Shown in pieces: positions 24,801 to 32,153 of a DNA stretch of 64,000 bases (positions are counted from its first letter, which is position 1; each line of letters begins with the position of its first letter). A program made the translations under genes and the position numbers. Under the pieces are notes generated by a model. The model did not search any database and was not told the DNA's origin. It saw only the letters and a list, made by a program, of their open reading frames with translations. The DNA comes from Cervus elaphus (Eukaryota > Chordata > Mammalia > Artiodactyla > Cervidae), in assembly GCF_910594005.1 (NCBI RefSeq), contig NC_057818.1, positions 53,270,001 through 53,334,000 on the forward strand, read 5' to 3'.

Positions 24801-25074
24801 CCCCCTTACTCCCTTGGGTCCCTGGGAGCCCCTTGGGGGTGGGGCATGTCAGATCTGCTGACTGGAGTCTGAGGGTCTCGGGGTCACGGTGGACCTGTGC
24901 TCCCCTGTGAGTCTGGCTCAGGCAGGGCTACTGCCCCCAGCCCTCCCACCTGACTGGAGGCCGCCCACCCTTCTCCCCCGACGCCCCACAGAGCTGAGCT
25001 GCTCCAAGAATGAGAAGGAGCTTGAAGAGCTGCTTCTGGAAGCCAGTCAGGAATCTGGGCAGGAGACACTGTGA
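18799..25074 (+). CDS. PPP1R37: PPP1R37, protein phosphatase 1 regulatory subunit 37 (11 of its exons; N-terminal exon off-window)
   Basis: This leucine-rich-repeat protein (also called LRRC68) is known to bind and inhibit protein phosphatase 1. Coding exons are 18799-18896, 19921-19966, 20245-20345, 20676-20795, 20988-21138, 21230-21385, 22713-22825, 23460-23601, 23687-23853, 23954-24674 and 24992-25074, all with GT/AG borders and compatible phases. The joined part encodes about 632 residues, against about 691 for the whole human protein, so only the N-terminal 60-70 residues are missing. Residues 50-365 of this fragment are ribonuclease-inhibitor-type LRRs, with signatures such as LRELYLADNKL, LQILDLRNN and LETLNLGHNPIGNEG. 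Next come a charged linker (SFIETQKALLAEIQNGCKR), an Asp/Ser repeat, a long Pro-rich region, and a helical acidic C-terminus ending SGQETL before TGA. The PP1-docking RVxF site is expected in the missing exon. NKPD1 converges on it from the other strand. Identity is near certain; individual splice sites were assigned by eye. Confidence 0.96.
18897..19920 (+). other. PPP1R37 intron with Bov-tA SINE
   Basis: Non-coding. It contains an AT-rich old-repeat-like stretch at about 19080-19310 and a full Bov-tA SINE at 19457-19676. Confidence 0.8.
19457..19676 (+). mobile_element. Bov-tA SINE with (CA)n tail
   Basis: It starts 'ggggcttctctggtggttca', contains 'ggcaacccactccagtattc', and ends 'gacacgactgagtgactc' followed by a CA run. 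It is nearly full length and marks the genome as ruminant. Confidence 0.92.
19921..19966 (+). CDS. PPP1R37: PPP1R37 coding exon (ECTDLGHRIDCLDLK)
   Basis: A 46-nt micro-exon after 'gctttcccag', ending 'aaag|gtgtgt'. It runs from phase 0 to phase 1 and starts the first LRR strand (LDLKG, with the Gly codon split across the junction). Confidence 0.92.
20245..20345 (+). CDS. PPP1R37: PPP1R37 coding exon (GEKLDYKTCEALEEVFKRL...)
   Basis: The acceptor is 'tcgtcccag' and the donor is 'gaagat|gtgagc'. It runs from phase 1 to phase 0 and encodes LRR residues ending VVDLEQTNLDED. Confidence 0.93.
20676..20795 (+). CDS. PPP1R37: PPP1R37 coding exon (GASALFDMIEYYESATHLNISF...)
   Basis: A 120-nt symmetric phase-0 exon after 'tctgcccag', ending 'cgcaag|gtgggc'. 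It encodes exactly 40 residues of the LRR array. Confidence 0.93.
20988..21138 (+). CDS. PPP1R37: PPP1R37 coding exon (TSCLQYLDARNTPLLDH...)
   Basis: The acceptor is 'cctcgcag' and the donor is 'ctgcttg|gtgagc'. It runs from phase 0 to phase 1 and encodes LRR residues through SLSGRPLMLL. Confidence 0.93.
21230..21385 (+). CDS. PPP1R37: PPP1R37 coding exon (ATALKMNMTLRELYLADNKL...)
   Basis: The acceptor is 'ctcccccag' and the donor is 'gactcag|gtgggt'. It is phase 1 on both sides and carries two canonical LRR strands, LRELYLADNKL and LQILDLRNNH. Confidence 0.94.
21386..22712 (+). other. PPP1R37 intron with minus-strand Bov-tA SINE
   Basis: Non-coding. The SINE at 21810-22021 is the only clear repeat; the rest looks unique. 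Confidence 0.8.
21810..22021 (-). mobile_element. Bov-tA/Bov-A SINE
   Basis: Reverse-oriented: 'tatgaccccatggactatag', 'gggttgccatgccattctcc', and terminal 'accaccaggaaagcc'. Confidence 0.9.
22713..22825 (+). CDS. PPP1R37: PPP1R37 coding exon (GLAYICEGLKEQRKGLATLVLW...)
   Basis: The acceptor is 'cctccccag' and the donor is 'acgctg|gtgagt'. It runs from phase 1 to phase 0 and contains the LRR strand LATLVLWNNQLTHTG. Confidence 0.93.
22826..23459 (+). other. PPP1R37 intron, unique sequence
   Basis: This intron is bounded by an acgctg|gtgagt donor and a cccctccag acceptor. I see no repeat or other structure inside it. Confidence 0.7.
23460..23601 (+). CDS. PPP1R37: PPP1R37 coding exon (PHTHSLETLNLGHNPIGNEG...)
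   Basis: The acceptor is 'cccctccag' and the donor is 'tgcgagg|gtaggg'. It runs from phase 0 to phase 1 and holds two LRR strands. Confidence 0.93.
23687..23853 (+). CDS. PPP1R37: PPP1R37 coding exon (AVAVAEFIAESPRLLRLDLREN...)
   Basis: The acceptor is 'cctcccag' and the donor is 'gaggcg|gtgagc'. It runs from phase 1 to phase 0 and ends the LRR array (HSLLRLDLDREPKKEA). Confidence 0.93.
23954..24674 (+). CDS. PPP1R37: PPP1R37 large exon: acidic Asp/Ser and Pro-rich tail
   Basis: A 721-nt exon after 'cgcccgcag', ending 'gaacacg|gtgaga'. It encodes SFIETQKALLAEIQNGCKR, then an acidic segment with an Asp-Ser dipeptide run (gactca repeats near 24183-24205), then a Pro/Ala-rich low-complexity region with the conserved island GHKVFVVTRVESPPERAEPP. 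It is very GC-rich. The frame stays open past the donor, but the homologous C-terminus requires splicing to 24992. Confidence 0.92.
24992..25074 (+). CDS. PPP1R37: PPP1R37 terminal coding exon (ELSCSKNEKELEELLLEASQE...)
   Basis: The acceptor is 'cgccccacag'. The exon carries 27 residues ending SGQETL and then TGA at 25072-25074. The leading Glu codon is split with the previous exon. Confidence 0.94.
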
Positions 25075-25716
25075 CACTTTAGGTGCGGTGTGGGCCGGGG
25101 GCACAGGGGGCCGGGGAGCCAGCGACAGAGCCCCGGCTCTGATAGGCCCCCCGCCCCTTCTCTCCTCTCTCAGCTCCCTTTTACCCGTCGGTCTTCGAAG
25201 AGCTGAGGACAGAGCCATGAGAATCTGCTCACCCTCACCCCCAGCCTTCCTGAGGCCCGGGACACCAGGGGGTGGGGGCCTTCCTGGGACCCCCGCCCAC
25301 GCCCACACACAGCAACACTACACGGGTGCAGGAGCTACAGGAGTGGCCCTCCCCGCCCTGACTGAAGCACTTCTATTTATGTCGACACTCGAAGACTCTG
25401 GGCTGGGGGTGGAAGGGAGGAGGAAGTGGATGCGGTCTCCAAGGTCATCGGGGTCATGAGGCCCCGGTGCCTCTTCCCAGGGGCCCATTTGGCCAGGCTT
25501 GCCCCATCGAGGGCAGGAGTCCTAGGTGGTGGCGGGATGGCCCCCAGGGCCCCGGGTGCGGGGCCAGGCCGGAGGCACGGCTTGGGAGGGGTGGTGAGCG
25601 TTGGTGGTGGTGGTGGTTGGACTTGGCGGAGCAGCCCCAGGCAGGGTGAGGGGCCTGGGCTGGGGTGGGTGGGGGGAGACGGGAGCCGAGATCAGAGCTT
25701 TCTTTATCTTAAGTGC

Positions 25717-25722
25717 AATAAA
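25717..25722 (+). terminator. Poly(A) signal AATAAA, proximal, PPP1R37
   Basis: The hexamer lies in 'gtgcaataaatc', about 640 nt after the PPP1R37 stop. Confidence 0.6.
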
Positions 25723-25896
25723 TCTTTCAGGGAGCTGGGGCGGGGAGCAGCCAGGGCTTGGAGAACCTGCTGTCCGGCCACGTGAGGCTGCGCCCTGAGA
25801 GGCACTACAACCCGGGTTGGGGGGCGCGGGGGAGGGGGGCGCAGAGGGCAGGGGAGGGGCTGCTCCTGTCGGTGCAACTCTGTTCACACCTTTTCT

Positions 25897-25902
25897 AATA
25901 AA
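25897..25902 (+). terminator. Poly(A) signal AATAAA, distal, PPP1R37
   Basis: The hexamer lies in 'ttctaataaaccgg' and is followed by a T/G-containing stretch. It probably marks the main 3' end. Confidence 0.65.
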
Positions 25903-26246
25903 CCGGAGCTGGGTTCCCCATTTGCCTGCTCTCTGCTTGCCCTGATCCTGGGTCTCCGCTGTGGGGGCTCTGGGCAGGGGGAGGGGGAGGGCAGGGGCGC
26001 GACAGGTCCTGACTGTGGAGCATCCATGGGGATGTGTGGAGGCCATCCCGGAGGAGAGCCCCAAGGCGCGACAGGCAGGAGCTGGGTCTTCCCACCACAG
26101 CCGCCACCCCGGCGCCCCTTCCTCACAGGAGCCCAGGCTTCTCTGTGTCTGACAGCCGGTTCGTCCCTGCTTCCACTCCCCTCTCTTCCGAGGAAATACG
26201 TTTCAAATACCTCCCAGCTTCAGGTCCAGCTCGGGTTCAGAGGTCA

Positions 26247-26443
26247 TTGCTCTGCCCGGTCAGACTCTGTGCGCCCCCATGGACTGTAGCCCCCGCAGGC
26301 TCCTCTGTCCATGGGACTTCCCAGGCAAGAATACCTGAGTGGGTTGCCATTCCCTTCTCCAGGACTCTTCCTGACCCAGGGGTTGAACCTGGGTCTCTTG
26401 CATTGCAGGCAGGTTCTTTACCGCCTGAGCCACCAAGGAAGTA
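26247..26443 (-). mobile_element. Bov-tA/Bov-A SINE
   Basis: 'ccatggactgtagcccccgc', 'gggttgccattcccttctcc' and terminal 'gagccaccaaggaagt' show a minus-strand copy just downstream of PPP1R37. Confidence 0.9.
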
Positions 26444-27394
26444 GACAGCAGCCCAGCCCCGTGAGCCCTAGACGTCCTGGCAGGAGAACACCCCGCCCCC
26501 GGAGCCCGGCTGGTCGCCTGGTCACTGCCCACAGGCACTGAGCTGTGGCTGGAGGGCTGTTGGGCACTTATTTCTGGGAAATCTGGGTCTCACCTTTCAG
26601 AAAAGGTGAGAACCACTTAAGGGGAAGGCCTTTGCACCTACTCCTTTCCTGTGTGGGAGGCCAGCTCAGGAGGCCGCATCTCAGGAAGAGATGCGGTGAA
26701 AAGATGATGAGAATCACAGCATCGATGACTAGGAGCCCCTTCCGTTCCTATGCAAACTGCCCCAGTTGCCAGGGCGACTGAGATGAACACCTTGAGCCAC
26801 CAACCACTACGGTGTCCTAACAGTCCTTAGGACTGGGACTTAGTCCCCTTGGCTGGGACTCCCTCTCATTTGGGCAAAGGGCTGGGGGATGCCATGTACA
26901 TTGGTCACCGGGGAGACACCCACAGAGTGTCCAGGTTCCGGGCTGTGGGCAGCAGCATCCTCTGACTGGTACAGCTGTGAGGGTGGGGGACAAGCCCCTC
27001 CAGGCTGCCCTGCCTCCAGCCCCCCTTCCTAGAGAGACCCAGGAGTGCCAGCTTTGTTTCAAAGTGCTGAGAAACCACAGTCTTTTGCCAAGTTGGAGTA
27101 TTGTCAGTACAGCCCCCTAAAAATCTCAGTAGGTCTTTGGTGAAATTTAGCCATTGCCCAGGAGTCAACCCCGGTGGGGGCTTTTGGCCCTTGCAGCAGT
27201 GGTGGGTGCTCACCCATCCCCTTTGCTGTCTGCCTCCACCTCCAGGCCAGGTGATTAACAGGCTGGGCTGAGGGGGACGTGTGGGGAAGGAGCCTCTGCC
27301 TCATGGGGTGCCTGGGAACGTCTGGAGTCCTCTTGCCAGCCTTGTCCCTGCCCTTCCTTCAGCTTGTGGTGAGGAATTAAGCCTTTCCAACTGT

Positions 27395-27798
27395 TGATTC
27401 AGGGTTGAATTGTGAGCCTCACCCACACCTCGGATGGGACTTTAGAAATAGGGTCTCTATCGAGGTATTCAAGTTAAAATGAGGTTGTAGGATGGGCCCT
27501 GATCCAATACGAAAAGGGGGAGTTTGGAGACAGAGACAGATGTGCTCACAGGGAAGATATAAAGACACCAAAGGCCTTGTGAGGATGGAGGACTTGTGAT
27601 GCAACCACAAGGCAAGGATGCCAAAAGCTGGAAGAGGCGAGGAAGGGTTCCCTTTCCAGGTTTCTGAGGGAGTATGGCCCTGACAACTCCTTGATTTTGG
27701 ACTTCTGACTTCCAGAACTGTAAGGAAATAAATCTCTGCTGTTCTAAGCTACTCAGTTCGTAGGATTTAGTTATAGCAGCCCCAGGAGACTAGTAGAC
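27395..27798 (+). mobile_element. Solo LTR of ERVL-MaLR type
   Basis: The consensus pattern is recognisable: 'ggttgaattgtgagcctc', 'gggactttagaaatagggtc', 'gccctgatccaatacg', 'ggacttctgacttccagaac' and 'gtaaggaaataaatctctg'. It is an old, diverged copy with no internal coding sequence next to it. Confidence 0.7.
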
Positions 27799-27872
27799 CA
27801 GCTCTGCGGGGCTCCTGATTTTCTGACTTTTAGGAGTCTTGGATCTTAAAGGTAGATCCCTGTGGCCAAGGG

Positions 27873-28001
27873 TATTTTGTTGTTTTATTTAAAGGCCACG
27901 TGTCTCAGCTTAAGGGATCTTAGTTCCTTGACCAGAGATCAAACCTTGGCCCTCAGCAATGAGCCTCAGAGCCCTAACCACTGGACCACCAGGGAAGTCC
28001 C
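27873..28001 (-). mobile_element. tRNA-derived SINE (CHR type)
   Basis: It has a T-rich left end and 'ttgaccagagatcaaacctt'. The right end reads 'ctggaccaccagggaagtcc'. Confidence 0.85.
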
Positions 28002-28832
28002 TGGCCAAGTACCTCTTTCCTTTGCCTTCAGCCACGCAAGCATCACCCAAGCTTGTTGTGAACACACGAATCCTTTAAGACAGCTTGACATTGTACCAAA
28101 TCTTAAAAGATCTCAATGCCCTAACACGGGAGATGTTTATTTTCATGCACGTGGGCGTTGCAGGTGGCAGACAACTGTTCTCCATGAAGTGACTCTTGGA
28201 AGCCAGGACCCTGCCCTCTGGTGGCTCTGCCATAGGTCCTCAGGAGACCCTGCGTCCAGCAGGCAGGCGGGGGAGGAGAGCGGAGAAAAGGCAATCCTGA
28301 CTCTTAAGTCGTTGTCACGATGGGAAGAGACACACACTTTCACTCCCTTCTAGGTACCAGTTCCCAGCAAAAGCCCCACACTACAGAGGACCTGTGAATG
28401 CCGGGGGACAGGGAGCCATCTTGGCCACACCCAGCCCCTCTGATATCCTCTTTTGGTTTGGTTTTTTGACGTTTTTTTAGTCTCCGAAAGCTCTATAGTT
28501 TTGCCAGACTCATGGCCAGAATCTAAGATAAAATTGGGCGACAGTTTGACCACTGCTGCACACCCTGTTACAGGCTGCAGCTTCCTCCTGGGGCCTGGGG
28601 GTGAGGCGGTCCTCAGTCCTACTCCTGATTTTCAACCGAGTCTACAGGTGAGTTCTGCCTCCCCAGCACCCTGGTCCTGGGGCCAGTTTGTTTGCAGCCT
28701 AGACTCTGCCCAAGTCAAGTGGGCTGAGGAAGCAGAAGGGAAGGGAAGCATGCTGCCTACAGCAGTACATCCACGGAGACACCCATCTAAAGTGTCACGA
28801 GGACCATGTCTCTCCCCGCAGTGGCTTCTCTT

Positions 28833-28936
28833 TTTTTTTTTTTTTTTAATTAAGTCACTATATATATTTATTTATTTATTTATTTATTTTGGTCTTTTTT
28901 TTTTTTTTTTATTAGTTGGAGGCTAATTACTTCACA
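28833..28936 (-). mobile_element. Severely truncated L1 3' end with second poly(A), flanked by 13-bp target-site duplications
   Basis: The copies 'agtggcttctctt' at 28820-28832 and 28937-28949 flank the insert. On the minus strand it reads about 26 nt of bovine L1 3' end (gtaattagcctccaactaat), an A-run, a segment with (AAAT)n and 'gtgacttaatt', then a second A-run next to the TSD. Confidence 0.75.
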
Positions 28937-30039
28937 AGTGGCTTCTCTTGAGCAGGCTCTCCCCCTACTGTTGGAAAGCATCTCAGCACGTCCGGGTTTA
29001 TGCCACTAGCTCAGCCTTGCCAGGACTGCCAGTGCTTCAGTCCTGGCAGCTCCTTTCAAGTCACAGGCTGATTCTCTGCCCCATCAATAACATTGAAGAA
29101 GTTATTGGCCAGGGGTGTTGGGGTGCTGCACCCAACCTTGGAGATATGGCATGAGGGCAGTACCCCCAACTAGGCTGCATGGCCTGGGGGTGGGTGTCTT
29201 CACAGAGCTCCTGGCTCCCTCTGGGATGGTCCTCTTGGCTCTCAGGGTCCTGGCTCAGAAGTCACACCCACCCCCGCCCCCCAGCCACTGAACTGGGCCA
29301 GGCACACCATAGGCCTCAGCTTGTAGCTCTTTGACCAATGAGAACCGGGAAGCTGCCCAGAGGAGTGGCGCTCCCACCCTAGGTCTCTGTCCCTGAGATG
29401 GAAAGGAAGGTGATGAGGCAGGATGGTGGAGGCCGGCCCTAGGAGGCCCCCCACTTTGCCTCCATGTGCCCCATCTCTGCACCTCCACTTCCCTGTCCTC
29501 CTCAAGGGACTCATCCGGTGGCCCTGGAATGATCCATAAGGCAGGCATCCTCCCTGGACAGTTACTTGTCCGGGGGAGGCAGTGCTACCAGCTCCTCCAG
29601 ACTGCAGTGCCAGTGAAGCCAAATTAACCCATTATGCCAGGGGAGGAGCCACCCTGGGAGGGGAGCAGCCTGCTGAGGTCACTGGGGACACCGCCCTCGG
29701 AAATGCCAGCTCCTGCCCTGCCCACGGAGGGGCAAGCTCAGGTGTGGGGACAGGGATCTGGATCCCCTGAGGCCTGGGTGTGCCCCACTGAGTCAAGGAG
29801 CACATCCGTCTGGCCCTCATCGCCCCTGCCTCCGCAGCCTCGCCCGACGCCCCCCGCAGCCCCTCCTGCCTCTGGGATGTCAGCGAGCAGGCTGCCAGCT
29901 GAGCCTGCCTGACTCCCTGGGAATGCAGTGGACTTGGCAGGACAGGGCAGGCCTGGTGCCCAGTCCTCACTGAGCTGGGGAGGTCAGGGCCATCTCTGCT
30001 TCTCCGCTTCCCTGCCCTCATCAAGGAAGACCAATCGGG

Positions 30040-30336
30040 GGCTTTCACATTTTCATTTATTGCACTTGAACCCCGATTTCCTCATGGGTCCTTTGGCCCC
30101 GGCTCTCAGACACTGACATGCTGTCCCATTCCTGGTGGCCACCGCCTTCGGCTCTCCCTGGCTCATAGATTCATCTGGGAAATATAGGCACCACAGGCCC
30201 CATTCCGGACACTGGCCCCTGGGTCTTGAGCCCACTCAGGCCCCCTACACACTCATCTGGGCAGATGCAAGTGTTGTGCCCATAAGTCTTACATTCAAGG
30301 CCCACCTGGGCTGGCCTGCCCCTGAGTGAAAGGCGC
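30040..30336 (-). other. NKPD1: NKPD1 3' UTR
   Basis: This is the non-coding region between the NKPD1 stop (30337-30339) and just past the minus-strand AATAAA at 30056-30061. The length, about 297 nt, is inferred. Confidence 0.7.
30056..30061 (-). terminator. Poly(A) signal AATAAA for NKPD1
   Basis: The plus strand reads 'catttattgcac', so the minus strand reads GTGCAATAAATG. It is about 275 nt downstream of the stop. Confidence 0.7.
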
Positions 30337-32153
30337 TCAAGCCATGGGTCTGGGCTTGCCCCCCTGAGCCCAGTCCCGGGGATGGTGGGCTTCGCTGGCA
30401 TGCACAGGGGCGTGCCCTGCAGGGTGGCCTGCCCGGGCTGCCCCGGGGGCGTGGTTGGCTCCGTTGGGGGTGTGGGGGGTGTCGCGGGCGGGGGACTTGG
30501 GCGGGCTGGGCGGCTTGAGAGTGCTGACTGCCCGGATGAGGCTCATGCGGCGGCGGATGGAGTGGTCCAGGTTGACCGTGCAGCGCAGCAGGCTCTGCGC
30601 CTCGGCCACGGTGAAGGGGAAGTCGGCGCCCAGGAAGCGTTCAAAAAGCTCGGGGTCGCCGTCCAGGTCGAGCACGTTCTTCAGCGGCTTGGTCATGGTG
30701 TGCAGCTCCCGGCTGTGGTCGCAGAACACGTCCCACAGGCGCGCTCGGGCCTCGGGAGCGCCCCCGGCCTGCTGCCGGTCCTCCAAGCACTGCAGGGCCC
30801 AGCTGAGGCGGCACGGCCACTGGTTGGCGAGCACGACCCAAGCCACGGCCTGGCGCGGCGAGGGGCCCCCGAAGTCCCCCTGCTGCTGCTGCAGCAGGCG
30901 CACGGTGATGGGCACGGTGTTGACGATGCGCCGCATGGACACCACGTTGTCGGGCACGTACTCGTAGAGGCAGTCGCGCTCGTCGTGCAGGCAAAAGAGC
31001 GCTTCGCGGATGCGGCGCGCCGCCTCGGCGTCGATGTGGCTCTGCGCGCGCTCGCCCCCCGCCTGCGTCTGCACCTCCAGGAGCTGCGCGCCCTCGCCGC
31101 CCCCGGCCCCGGCCCCGGCCCCGCCCGGCGGCCACAGCTTGCGCGTCATCTCGCGATAGAGCAGGTCGTCGCGGCTCTGCACGGCGTCGTGGAGGAACTG
31201 CAGCTTGGTGCGGCGGCCCATGATGGGCACCGAGAAGGGCAGCGTGACGGTGCGGTTGAGGAAGAGGTAGCCGTTGTCGGCCGTGCCCTTCATGGAGCCG
31301 GCGCTCTCGAGGCACGCGGCCAGGATGCTGGGGTCCACCACCAGGATGAAGATGAAGGGCGCGTGGCTGTCGGACAGCAGCGTGTTGATGGCGTTGAGCA
31401 CGCCCACCACGCGCTCCGGGTAGCACGTGTCCAGCCCGGTGACCTCGAGCACGACGCGCAGCCGGCGTCGCTGGTAGATCTCCAGGAAGCACAGGAAGTC
31501 GGTGAGCAGCTCCACCTCCTTCTTCACCTCGCACATGAAGCCCAGCTGGCTGCCGAACTTCTCGCGCGACACCAGCCGCTCGATCTTCTTGCGCTGGCTC
31601 ACGAACAGGTGCTTGCCCACCGAGTACACGGCCATGAGCAGCCCGGAGCCCGACAGCGTGGTGGCCGCGCCGCCGAACACCCGGAGCAGGCTGCTGTTGG
31701 TGGCGCGGTGGCTCAGCGAGCGGGCGCCCACCGACAGGTAGAGCAGCCCCACGCCCAGGCTGAGCACGGCCAGCAGCGCCAGCAGCGCCAGGCATACGCG
31801 GTGCCGGCACTGCCACTCGCGCTGGTGGAAGCCCAGCGTCGTGGCCGCCTTCGTGCCCAGCACCGAGTACACGCTGAAGGGCAGCGCGCCGTACTGGTGG
31901 CGGATGCCCTCGCACAGCGTGGTCACCAGGCCGGCCCACAGCTTGTCGGTGCCGGCGTACTGCCAGGCGCTGAAGCGGATGAAGAGGAACTTGACGTTCT
32001 TGCGCCGCAGGTGCACCTCGGTGATGATGGGCTGCAGGAACACCAGGTACCACAGCAGCTTCGGGAAGGCCCAGCCCCGCACGGGCCGCGGCCGCCACTG
32101 CACGCGCTCCAGCTCCTCGGCCTCGCGCTGGGCTGCCTCTTGCTGCATCAGCG
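30337..32153 (-). CDS. NKPD1: NKPD1 large terminal exon (LMQQEAAQREAEELER... to TGA)
   Basis: The acceptor is 'gtccccccag'. It enters in phase 1 and runs 604 codons to TGA at 30337-30339. It holds most of the KAP domain, both hydrophobic segments and the Pro/His-rich tail. The exon is very GC-rich, so long antisense frames on the plus strand are shadows. Confidence 0.94.

Larger units (their letters stand above)
25075..25922 (+). other. PPP1R37: PPP1R37 3' UTR
   Basis: This is the non-coding tail from the stop codon to about 20 nt past the second AATAAA. There are two candidate polyadenylation signals (25717 and 25897), so short and long 3' UTR forms about 180 nt apart are possible. Confidence 0.75.
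25923..30039. other. Intergenic gap between convergent PPP1R37 and NKPD1
   Basis: No coding exon recognised. It holds a Bov SINE (26247-26443), a MaLR-type LTR (27395-27798), a CHR SINE (27873-28001) and a short L1 insertion with a double poly(A) (28833-28936). The rest appears unique. 29.2-30.0 kb is GC-rich and may include alternative 3' UTR of NKPD1. Confidence 0.7.

Noticed and set aside
24675..24910. Continuation of the PPP1R37 large exon past 24674
   Set aside because: The frame is open by chance. The known C-terminus (ELSCSKNEKE...) requires the donor at 24674 and acceptor at 24991.
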